This document shows, piece by piece, positions 1 to 7,078 of a stretch of DNA of 19,556 nt (position 1 is its first letter; each line of letters opens with the position of its first letter). The DNA lies in the NCBI GenBank assembly GCA_964404395.1, contig CAYOKA010000034.1:1-19556 (forward strand), written 5' to 3'. This stretch comes from JAAYBT01 sp964404395. Lineage in GTDB: Bacteria > Bacillota > Clostridia > Acetivibrionales > DTU013. A program made the translations under genes and the position numbers. The notes under the pieces were generated by a model. The model searched no databases. It was not told the DNA's origin and was given only the letters and a program-made list of their open reading frames with translations.

Positions 1-266
1 TTTACGGTAATCTTACGGGTGTTATATCAACCGGTCTCGCCTTAGTTAAAGAAATCGACCCCAAGCTGGAATCCTCGGCGGGGAAAAATCTGGTGCTTGG
101 AAGCGGTGCAGGCCTTTTTGTCGGCTTTCCGCTGATGCTACTACTGAACGTACCTGTTGTCGGCTACGTCAATAATACGCCAATACTGTATTTGTGGACA
201 CTAATCGGACTGGTTGCATATTTTATTATACTATCGATCGTGCTGTACATACGTCGTGTTAAATGA
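1..266 (+). CDS. C-terminal fragment of a membrane transporter, probably Na+/glutamate symporter type
   Basis: Reading from position 3, 87 codons stay open to a TGA at 264-266; the 5' end lies outside the window. The fragment begins YGNLTGVISTGLALVKEIDP, followed by a hydrophobic stretch (LFVGFPLMLLLNVPVV) and a last membrane helix (LWTLIGLVAYFIILSIVLYI). It ends in the basic tail RRVK, typical of a cytoplasmic end of a polytopic permease. The G-N/M-L-T-G...TG--L-REIDP pattern recalls the GltS-type sodium:glutamate symporters, where a similar motif precedes the last helices; this is from memory of the family, not a search. A different secondary transporter remains possible. The gene is followed by a 72-bp gap with a promoter-like element for mecA, so the two are probably separate units. 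Confidence 0.55.
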   Translation, partial: YGNLTGVISTGLALVKEIDPKLESSAGKNLVLGSGAGLFVGFPLMLLLNVPVVGYVNNTPILYLWTLIGLVAYFIILSIVLYIRRVK

Positions 267-280
267 AAAACTTTATATGC

Positions 281-309
281 TTCTCTTTTTAGCCGATTAG
301 AAGTATAAT
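281..309 (+). promoter_or_regulatory. Candidate sigma-A promoter for mecA
   Basis: A perfect -10 hexamer TATAAT lies at 304-309, about 30 bp before the mecA ATG. The hexamer 17 bp upstream (281-286, TTCTCT) matches the -35 consensus poorly, so the promoter is weak or activator-dependent, if real. A GGAG at 330-333 serves as the ribosome binding site. Confidence 0.4.
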
Positions 310-338
310 ATATGTAAGCAAGAAAATATGGAGTAGCT

Positions 339-965
339 ATGAAAATTGAGAGAATAGGCGACAATATAATAAGAGTAACCATTACCTACAACGACCTTGA
401 GGATAAGGATATAGATTTAGACATGCTCAATTACGACACTCCTGCCGCTCAGGAGTTTTTCTGGGATCTGATGGAGCAGGCTGAGGATCAGCTGGGATTT
501 GATCTCTCTGATTCTCAGTTGATTATCGAGCCGGTATCTGATTTTAATGATGGATTTGTAATTACCATCACAAAGATCGATGAGGATGGCGAATTTGAGT
601 CCATTCATAAATACATTAAGAGTAGGTTGAAAAAGAGCGACCTTCGTGTTAAGAGAAAGGGACGTAAAATATGTACTCCCTTAGTCATCTATTCTTTTGA
701 ACTACTTAACGATGTTTGTGCTCTTGCAGGTAAGCTCGAAAAGATTTATAGCGGTGACAGTTCGCTGTACAAATGCGGTGACACTTACTATCTGGTTCTT
801 ACCAGAAGCGGCCTGGCACCGTCAGATACCGGAATGTTTGAGCTTACGATGAATGAATATGGAATAAGAATAGCCAACGTCAGCTTTTACGAAGGCTACT
901 TGAATGAATACGGTGAAAAAGTTATTGAAAATAATGCGTTGGAAATATTAAAAGAATTCTACTAG
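339..965 (+). CDS. mecA: Adaptor protein MecA (ClpC/ClpP adaptor, NegReg_MecA family)
   Basis: This 208-residue protein has the two-domain plan of MecA. An N-terminal substrate-recognition domain (about 1-80, starting MKIERIGDNIIRVTITYNDL, with the conserved EFFWDLMEQA helix) is joined by a charged linker (82-112) to a C-terminal ClpC-binding domain. That domain ends with the family's hallmark GYLNEYGEKVIENNALEIL. MecA adaptors deliver substrates to the ClpC ATPase and are needed for its assembly; in Bacillus this controls ComK and competence. In clostridia the targets are less clear, so I infer a general proteolysis-adaptor role. Length fits the family (about 200-220). The ATG at 339 is preceded by GGAG five bases upstream. 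It is the only complete plus-strand gene here and converges on the VanW-domain gene, with 24 bp between stop codons and no convincing terminator. Confidence 0.9.
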   Translation: MKIERIGDNIIRVTITYNDLEDKDIDLDMLNYDTPAAQEFFWDLMEQAEDQLGFDLSDSQLIIEPVSDFNDGFVITITKIDEDGEFESIHKYIKSRLKKSDLRVKRKGRKICTPLVIYSFELLNDVCALAGKLEKIYSGDSSLYKCGDTYYLVLTRSGLAPSDTGMFELTMNEYGIRIANVSFYEGYLNEYGEKVIENNALEILKEFY

Positions 966-989
966 CTTTTTTCATAGCCTTTTATTCAT

Positions 990-2321
990 TTATTTGCTCT
1001 CTTCATCCCAAGCGCCGGAATCAGGGGCAATCCGCACAATTCTATTTTCTGCCTCATACCGATCTGTGCTGATTAACTCCTCGTTTCTGAAAACATTCAC
1101 CAGGATGCCCTCTTTTCCCGGATTCAGGGTAATACTTTCCCCAGGCTTCAGGCTTTCGTCCTCTACATAGGCTACAGGTGGTGCCAATTTTTGAACGGTC
1201 TCTATAGTGATTTTATTCTCCTGTGTTGTATCATCAACATTGCCGGCAATAGCCACAGTAATCATGTTGTTTTTCTTTACTGCAAAAATAGCAATCTTGT
1301 GATTGAAGGAATTGGAAAACTTCAAATCCCCTGCATCCACTGAAATCCACGCATCCAATCCGGGCTCAATATAGTCAGTTGCCAGCTTGTGAGGCAACCT
1401 TATAATAGCATCCTTATCTAACCCGGCTGACAGCAACGCTACATATAGGGTTGAAGCGACCTGGTCATAGCCTTCATTGTCATTTTCGAAACTGGCACTT
1501 TTATTCTCCAGGCAATTCACAAATGAGAAAGTCCCTCCGCCTTGAGCAATAGGTGGGAGTATTGTTCCGTTTATGGCATCTGCCGCAAACTGGACGGGTT
1601 GCGTCAGCTCTTGTGCTGTGGTATTAATTGTATGTTCGGCAATAACCTGTCGTATATCAGCAAAATCCTTCATCGTGATGGAAGCAGGAACAACCTCCAG
1701 AGCGGAGTTGTTATGTCTGTCCAGTGTTATTATATCCGGCAATGGATTCTCCGTAAGCCGCTTCCCTATTATATCTGCAGCGTTTGAAACATTCAACGAT
1801 ACTCCCTCGGTCTCCGCCTTTTTTTCAATCGCGCCGTCCACATATCTTATCTGAGCATCTGTTGCATTAACAAAAATCTGATCGGATAATTCCAGCAACG
1901 CCATTCTAAGCTTTGCCTCATTATACCTGGTAACAGGTGTAAGCTCTATTTCTGTCTTTCCAAAGTTTATTTGAAAAAGTCTGGGAATATCACTTATACC
2001 ATCTATTTTTTTCAAAGCACTGACTGTAGCCTCTCCGTCGACGGCGAAATCTATTTGCGAAAACGGTATTTCATAAGTCCCGCCATCTTCAACAGCAAGC
2101 TTGAGAGAATTTGACTGTAGCGTCTCAGAATAATCTGCTTCAATCGCTGCAGCAGCTTCAGAATATTTCATTCCTCCAATCTCTGACATGCCTGCCGAAA
2201 CTCCCACCGGTATATCATCAGAGGAAACATTAAAGAGAACAACAATTCCTGCAGATACTGCAAACAAGCTTTGAACAATCGTGAGCATTATTATTAATAG
2301 TGTATTACGCTTTTTAGCCAC
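990..2321 (-). CDS. Membrane-anchored VanW-domain protein with degenerate VanW motif
   Basis: This protein of about 443 residues opens with a basic stretch (AKKR) and one hydrophobic segment (LLIIMLTIVQSLFAVSAGIVVLF), a signal anchor placing the rest outside the membrane. Residues about 50-215 resemble the peptidoglycan-binding-type repeats that often precede VanW. Residues about 230-365 carry the VanW pattern: INGTILPP, GGTFSF, STLY-ALLSAGL, PH--ATDYIEPGLDA and DLKFSN. The tail (about 385-435) is a predicted beta-rich module resembling the C-terminal part of such proteins. The usual GGGxCQ-STLY is here EGYDQVASTLY, so the conserved Cys is absent. I prefer the GTG at 2321, with GGAG ten bases upstream; the frame extends to a GTG at 2342 that lacks a good Shine-Dalgarno. 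The molecular function of VanW is not settled; a cell-wall role is inferred. Confidence 0.75.
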   Translation of the reverse strand: MAKKRNTLLIIMLTIVQSLFAVSAGIVVLFNVSSDDIPVGVSAGMSEIGGMKYSEAAAAIEADYSETLQSNSLKLAVEDGGTYEIPFSQIDFAVDGEATVSALKKIDGISDIPRLFQINFGKTEIELTPVTRYNEAKLRMALLELSDQIFVNATDAQIRYVDGAIEKKAETEGVSLNVSNAADIIGKRLTENPLPDIITLDRHNNSALEVVPASITMKDFADIRQVIAEHTINTTAQELTQPVQFAADAINGTILPPIAQGGGTFSFVNCLENKSASFENDNEGYDQVASTLYVALLSAGLDKDAIIRLPHKLATDYIEPGLDAWISVDAGDLKFSNSFNHKIAIFAVKKNNMITVAIAGNVDDTTQENKITIETVQKLAPPVAYVEDESLKPGESITLNPGKEGILVNVFRNEELISTDRYEAENRIVRIAPDSGAWDEESK

Positions 2322-2392
2322 AAATATGCAACTCCATATCACTTTTCATTTGTATTGCCGTAACCCGGATATGCTTAGCAAATGGCCAGAAT

Positions 2393-2424
2393 AAAAAAGT
2401 ATAAAGCAACCCATACTTTATACT
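2393..2424 (-). terminator. Intrinsic terminator after the PRC-barrel gene
   Basis: On the minus strand, perfect 9-bp arms AGTATAAAG (2416-2424) and CTTTATACT (2398-2406) flank a 9-nt loop (2407-2415) and run straight into a T tract (2393-2398). The hairpin lies 20 bp past the PRC-barrel stop codon. The stem is AT-rich, so it may be leaky. It marks the likely 3' end of the lon-to-PRC unit and implies that the VanW-domain gene has its own promoter, though I see no strong one between 2322 and 2392. Confidence 0.7.
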
Positions 2425-2444
2425 CTCTTATTATCAATATTCCA

Positions 2445-3389
2445 TTAAGCCTTATTGTTCATGACGAGCTCAATCAACTTGTCCTTTGATTTGGCATCAT
2501 CTATAATCGAGTCGTCAATCATCATACCTTCACTGATAATTACGTTCCCGTCATTATCGGTAATCGTCCTGGTGGCATATCTACCCTTAAGATACTGTCT
2601 TTGTCGCTGTTCATACAGTATAGATGCATTATTATTTTCATCTGCGGCAGCCTCTTCAGTAGCACTAATTTCCGGCTCACTCGCAATTTCTTCACCTGTG
2701 ACAGCCTCATACTGAGCGGGCTCAGGAATAACGGTCGGCTCATCTTCAATCGGAGTTTGAATAGAAACCGGTTCACTATATGTATCAACTGTCGCTGCTG
2801 TCTCTCCATATAAAGTATTTCCCGATTCTACTGCATATGTATTATTTTTTTTTTCAAAGTCCGCAAACTCACCGTCGGGATCCAGCTGTGCGGGAGTATC
2901 TAAAAGCGAAGCCTCAATATCATCTTTAACGACAGTAAGATTCTTTCCAAAAGTGATCACCGTATCCCTCGGAATAATCTTAAGCTGCTTTTGTGTTATG
3001 TCATCAATAAATTCTAAGCCTACAATTCTACACTGATTATCTTCATCTATATAAATATCCCCTATTTCACCGATCAGTCTGCCTTTCCTGGTAAGAACCT
3101 TCGTGCCCTTAACCTTGATGTCATTTTTGAGGAGCTGTATGGCCTCCGGTATTCTGCTAATATCGGTTATAGCTCCTTCATTTTCAATTGTAAGCGCATA
3201 CTCGCCTATGCCAAGCACATCCTCCATAGGAATAACTCTGGCACTGAATATCTGTATGCCGCTATCCACAACGATATAGTCAATGGCCCCACGATCTGCA
3301 TTTATGATGATGCTTTTCACCTTTCCCACTTCAAGCCCATCGGAGATACTGACTACAGGTAATCCAAGTATTTTTTGAGTTTTCTTCAT
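2445..3389 (-). CDS. Double PRC-barrel domain protein
   Basis: This 314-residue soluble protein has two PRC-barrel repeats. The first is about residues 4-78 (ILGLPVVSISDGLEVGKVKS...DYIVVDSG...ARVIPMEDVLGIG). The second is about 92-160 (GTKVLTRKGRLIGEIGDIYI...LKIIPRDTVITFGKNLTVV). A long acidic, Glu/Ala/Pro-rich linker (about 165-265) leads to a C-terminal module of about 45 residues (RTITDNDGNVIISEGMMI...). That tail shape recurs in clostridial PRC-barrel proteins, from memory. PRC barrels bind RNA or protein partners (RimM, photosynthetic reaction-centre H subunit); the partner here is unknown. The ATG at 3389 is preceded by AAGGAGGG ten bases upstream; the frame extends to a TTG at 3437 that lacks a site. 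A run of ten A residues at codons about 179-182 (2845-2854 on the plus strand) is a slippage-prone spot. Confidence 0.8.
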   Translation of the reverse strand: MKKTQKILGLPVVSISDGLEVGKVKSIIINADRGAIDYIVVDSGIQIFSARVIPMEDVLGIGEYALTIENEGAITDISRIPEAIQLLKNDIKVKGTKVLTRKGRLIGEIGDIYIDEDNQCRIVGLEFIDDITQKQLKIIPRDTVITFGKNLTVVKDDIEASLLDTPAQLDPDGEFADFEKKNNTYAVESGNTLYGETAATVDTYSEPVSIQTPIEDEPTVIPEPAQYEAVTGEEIASEPEISATEEAAADENNNASILYEQRQRQYLKGRYATRTITDNDGNVIISEGMMIDDSIIDDAKSKDKLIELVMNNKA

Positions 3390-3433
3390 TATAGAGATAC
3401 CCTCCTTCATTTCGTGCAATGAAACATTGCCCG

Positions 3434-4300
3434 TCAAGCCATTGTATCGTTCAAATTCTTTACGATCTCTTCTTTAATGGATTCATCCATGATTTCACCA
3501 TATATATCATAATAGCTGTTTAGTATGTCAAGTGCAAGTTCATGCTGTCCCAAAGCCTTGTACATAACGCATATGTCAAGTACTATCCAGAAGGTAAGGG
3601 CTTTGGGGGGCTTTTTGTCAAGAGCATACATGCAGTAAATAATCGCTCCTTCGGAATCTCTCTCTTCCCTTAATCTGAATGCTTCTTCGATACACTCTTC
3701 AATGGTCAAGGCTCCGACATCATGTATATTATTTTCTATACTCATTTTATCAATAATTTCGGTACTGTCAACAGATTTTTTTAAGTTATTTACATCTTCT
3801 ACATTCTTTTCTTCTTCGTTCGCGGATATTTCCGGTAAATTGCCATTATCTCCGACATAATTTGTAAAGATTTGCTCTAAATAATTATCTTCCTGCTGTA
3901 CATCTGATGAAGATGCATTCATTTCCGAAGCCTCGTTTGTATAGGATGCATCATTTTTCATTCCCCCCGTATCAGCTGTTAAAGTACTTGATTTCTTTAA
4001 TCTTGCTCCAATCCTCGGAATAAAAAAGGATATCAACACACTAAGTATGATAACCAGAATAATGAATGTGGCAAATGCCGCAAGTGTGACAAAAATCAGA
4101 GCTGATGACTTTAGATTAAAGTTTCTGTACGAGGATATCAGGTTAAAAATTACCGGCAGTGAAAACGCTGAAATAATTGAAGCAAAGGCAATGGACATAA
4201 GCGTTTTCATATCCAGTACCTTTGCTCGATAACATATTAAAAGCATTATGGCGCCGCTTATCACAACTGCACAGACAACAGCAATAGCATACATCTGCAT
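3434..4300 (-). CDS. Three-TM protein with acidic linker and helical-repeat (TPR-like) C-terminus, function unknown
   Basis: I do not recognise a named family. The product, about 288 residues, has three hydrophobic helices (about 4-24, 34-55 and 67-95). A low-complexity, Asn/Ser/Glu-rich linker follows (about 105-195). The C-terminal region (about 200-285) is built from amphipathic helices, with spacing that resembles one or two TPR units (IEECIEEAFRLREERDSEGA, then ALGQHELALDILNSYYDIYG). That suggests a membrane-tethered scaffold with a cytoplasmic protein-binding tail, which is inference. AGGAGG at 4307-4312 sits six bases before the ATG at 4300; the ATG at 4303 would be only three bases away. 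It lies between lon and the PRC-barrel gene (44 bp to the latter) and is probably co-transcribed with them. Confidence 0.6.
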   Translation of the reverse strand: MQMYAIAVVCAVVISGAIMLLICYRAKVLDMKTLMSIAFASIISAFSLPVIFNLISSYRNFNLKSSALIFVTLAAFATFIILVIILSVLISFFIPRIGARLKKSSTLTADTGGMKNDASYTNEASEMNASSSDVQQEDNYLEQIFTNYVGDNGNLPEISANEEEKNVEDVNNLKKSVDSTEIIDKMSIENNIHDVGALTIEECIEEAFRLREERDSEGAIIYCMYALDKKPPKALTFWIVLDICVMYKALGQHELALDILNSYYDIYGEIMDESIKEEIVKNLNDTMA

Positions 4301-4455
4301 CATTTACCTCCTGATACCGCTTTCATTTATCAGGATTTTCATGTAATCCCGAAAACAGCTATAACCATAATTCGATACTATATCCAGTTATTCCTTCATT
4401 TTTGATATTTTTTTTTGCATCTTTCACCTTTTCTGCTTTTTTTATCGAACTGCAC

Positions 4456-6897
4456 CTACATTCGCTGCGTACGTTCCTGTAGTGGTGGCATAACAACTGA
4501 TGCATCTTCCAAAATCACGGACTCATTATGCTCAATCGATTCCTTCGCATCTTCATGCCTTTTCCCCTCTGAGAGGGCTGTGTTCAAAACGGTATCCATT
4601 TGTGCTGCCAAAACAAACTTCATCTTGCTCTTAACATTATCAGGAATCTCGTCAATATCCTTCTTGTTTTCAAGTGGAATGACAATTGTGTCAATACCGG
4701 CTCTGTGAGCCGCCAGCACCTTCTCCTTGAGTCCCCCTATAGGTAATACACGTCCTCTGAGCGTAATCTCTCCGGTCATCGCAACATTTCGTTTCACAGC
4801 TCGGCCTGTTAGGGCAGAGATCATAGCCGTCGCAAGGGTGATTCCCGCCGATGGACCGTCCTTTGGTATGGCTCCCTCCGGGACGTGGATGTGTATGTCA
4901 AGCTTATTGTGGAAATCCTTATCGATATTCAATTGTTCAGTCCTGGAACGTATGAAGCTTATAGCAGCTTTGGCAGATTCCTTCATCACATCACCAAGCT
5001 GTCCTGTAAGTTCAAGCTTCCCGTTGCCCTGCATCAATGCCACTTCAATCTCAAGGGTGTCACCGCCCACCGGTGTCCACGCTAACCCTGTAGCAATACC
5101 AACTTCGTCCTCCTCATTTGCCATATCAAAACGGAATCGCTTGGTACCCAGATACCTCTCAATATTGTTTTGCGTCACCGACAAGGACTTCTTTCCGCTC
5201 GATATAAGCGTTCTGGCCGCCTTTCGGCATACCGTTGCTATTTCTCTTTCAAGATTTCTGACGCCCGCTTCTCTTGTATAATAATTAATAATACTTCTTA
5301 TCCCATCATCCGATACTCTCAGATTTTTTCTCAAAAGTCCGTGTGCTTTTAATTGCTTTTTCAATAAATATCTCTTGGCAATTTGGACCTTATCCTCCTG
5401 TGTGTAGCCTGATATCGATATGACCTCCATCCTGTCAAGAAGGGGTCTTGGAACAGTATCAAGGTTGTTTGCCGTAGTAATAAAGAGCACATCCGAAAGA
5501 TCAAAGGGCAGCTCCAAGTAATGATCCCTGAATGAAAAATTCTGCTCAGAATCTAAAACCTCAAGCAGTGCAGATGCCGGATCACCTCTAAAATCATTGC
5601 TCATCTTATCAATTTCGTCCAGCAGTATTAATGGATTAGCTGATCCCGCCTGCTTTAATGAATAAATTATCCTGCCGGGCATTGCACCAACATAGGTGCG
5701 TCTGTGCCCTCTTATCTCAGCTTCGTCCCTTACACCGCCCAGAGACATCCTTACGTATTTTCTGTTCAACGCTCTGGCAATGGATTTAGCAATAGAGGTT
5801 TTCCCCACGCCGGGAGGACCCACAAGGCAAAGTATCGGGCCTTTCAAATTCTTTGTCAGTTTCAAAACGGCAAGGTGTTCTATTATCCTCTCCTTAACCT
5901 TTGAAAGACCGTAGTGATCCTCATCCAGTATATCCTCTGCTTTCCCGAGGTCAATCATCACATCGGTCTTCTTGTCCCAGGGCAAATCAAAAATCCAATC
6001 AAGATATGTTCTGATGACAGAGCTTTCTGCTGAACCCGACTGCATTTTCAGCAACCGATCAAGCTCCTTGATTACTTTTTTCTCAACCTCTTCGGGAAAG
6101 CTTGCTGCCTCAAGCTTTTTTCTGTACTCGTCAACCTCTCCGGAAATGCCATCCCTATCTCCCAGTTCGTTTTGAATAGCCTTAATCTGTTCCCTAAGGT
6201 AATATTCCCTCTGCATTTTATCGATCTGTTTACGCACCTTGAGGCTGATATTCCTTTCAACTTCAAGAATTTCAATTTCACTTATCAGTATAGAAAGAAG
6301 CTTTTCCACCCTTTCGACAGTATGGAATTCACTAAGAATATCCTGTTTCTGTTCGATTTTCAACTGCAAATTAGCTGCGACAATATCAGAGAGCTGCCCA
6401 ATATCATCAACCACATTCATCGCTGAAACTGTGTCCGGCGAAATTTTTCCATTAAGCTTGGCATATTCATCAAAGGTGCTAAGTACCTTTCTTTTTAAAG
6501 CCTCATTTTCAACCTCGCGATTTTTTTTCACGGGAGCTGTTTTTTCAACTACCTCCGCTATAAAGAAGGGCTCAGTTTGCTGAAGGCCTCTGACCTCAGC
6601 CCTGCTAATACCCTCTACCAATACTCTGAGAGTATCCCCGGGAAGTCTCAAAAGCTGTTTTACCCTTGAAATCGTACCAACCCTATATATGTCATCTTCT
6701 CCGGGCGCATCTATCTTTGCGTCCTTCTGCGCAACCAAAAAGATTAGCTGATTGCCAATCATCGCTTCATTCAGTGCTTCAATTGACTTGTCCCTTCCAA
6801 CATCGAAAGTCAATATCATATAAGGAAACACTGTCAGCCCTCTTAGCGGCAAGAGAGGCAGAGTATGCTTTTTAGTAGTATTCCTGGATTCTTTCAT
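4456..6897 (-). CDS. lon: ATP-dependent protease LonA
   Basis: This 813-residue protein shows the whole LonA architecture. The N-terminal substrate-binding domain starts near LPLLPLRGLTVFPYMI and is followed by a coiled-coil linker (about 185-300). The AAA+ module has Walker A GPPGVGKT (360-367), Walker B LILLDEID (423-430) and the sensor region FITTAN. The peptidase domain has the catalytic Ser683 in DGPSAG and Lys726 in GGLKEK; the 43-residue Ser-Lys spacing equals that of E. coli Lon (S679/K722). Lon degrades misfolded and selected regulatory proteins in the cytoplasm. The ATG at 6897 follows GGGGATGG. A charged extension of about 35 residues (EGKRHEDAKESIEHNESV...) runs past the usual family end. 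A near-consensus promoter sits 71 bp upstream, and the 4301-4455 spacer before the next gene shows only AT-rich runs and no clear terminator. Confidence 0.97.
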   Translation of the reverse strand: MKESRNTTKKHTLPLLPLRGLTVFPYMILTFDVGRDKSIEALNEAMIGNQLIFLVAQKDAKIDAPGEDDIYRVGTISRVKQLLRLPGDTLRVLVEGISRAEVRGLQQTEPFFIAEVVEKTAPVKKNREVENEALKRKVLSTFDEYAKLNGKISPDTVSAMNVVDDIGQLSDIVAANLQLKIEQKQDILSEFHTVERVEKLLSILISEIEILEVERNISLKVRKQIDKMQREYYLREQIKAIQNELGDRDGISGEVDEYRKKLEAASFPEEVEKKVIKELDRLLKMQSGSAESSVIRTYLDWIFDLPWDKKTDVMIDLGKAEDILDEDHYGLSKVKERIIEHLAVLKLTKNLKGPILCLVGPPGVGKTSIAKSIARALNRKYVRMSLGGVRDEAEIRGHRRTYVGAMPGRIIYSLKQAGSANPLILLDEIDKMSNDFRGDPASALLEVLDSEQNFSFRDHYLELPFDLSDVLFITTANNLDTVPRPLLDRMEVISISGYTQEDKVQIAKRYLLKKQLKAHGLLRKNLRVSDDGIRSIINYYTREAGVRNLEREIATVCRKAARTLISSGKKSLSVTQNNIERYLGTKRFRFDMANEEDEVGIATGLAWTPVGGDTLEIEVALMQGNGKLELTGQLGDVMKESAKAAISFIRSRTEQLNIDKDFHNKLDIHIHVPEGAIPKDGPSAGITLATAMISALTGRAVKRNVAMTGEITLRGRVLPIGGLKEKVLAAHRAGIDTIVIPLENKKDIDEIPDNVKSKMKFVLAAQMDTVLNTALSEGKRHEDAKESIEHNESVILEDASVVMPPLQERTQRM

Positions 6898-6911
6898 TTG
6901 ACCATCCCCTA

Positions 6912-6936
6912 ACTAATCTGTAACTGTTACTAATCT
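6912..6936 (-). repeat. Palindrome flanked by direct repeats in the lon leader
   Basis: An 11-bp perfect palindrome GTAACTGTTAC (6920-6930, single central base) is flanked and partly overlapped by two copies of ACTAATCT (6912-6919 and 6929-6936), 17 bp apart. The element lies in the predicted 5' untranslated region of lon, just upstream of its ribosome binding site. It may be an operator or an RNA element; no regulator is identified. Confidence 0.4.
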
Positions 6937-6967
6937 CTCTTCTAATACTTGTTTCTACTTGCAGCTC

Positions 6968-6996
6968 ATTATAACTTGTAAGCTACTCTTTTTCAA
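6968..6996 (-). promoter_or_regulatory. Sigma-A promoter of lon
   Basis: On the minus strand TTGAAA (6991-6996), a 17-bp spacer and a perfect TATAAT (6968-6973) form a near-consensus vegetative promoter. Transcription would start near 6961, giving a leader of about 64 nt before the lon ATG. I see no CIRCE element. One GGTCAAA resembling a CtsR half-site overlaps the start codon but lacks its tandem partner. Confidence 0.75.
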
Positions 6997-7078
6997 TTGT
7001 TTAATATGGCTCCGCAGGCAGTACTTAACTCCCCTCTACATTATTGAAATACCGGCAGCTCCTCATCCCCATATCTAC

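Noticed and set aside
4727..5281. Plus-strand open frame of 184 residues opposite lon
   Set aside because: It lies wholly antisense to the conserved AAA+ and peptidase domains of Lon, has no good ribosome binding site and no recognisable domain; its length follows from codon bias of lon.
6893..6902. GGTCAAA heptad at the lon start as a CtsR operator
   Set aside because: CtsR sites are tandem heptads separated by three bases; the second heptad is missing here.
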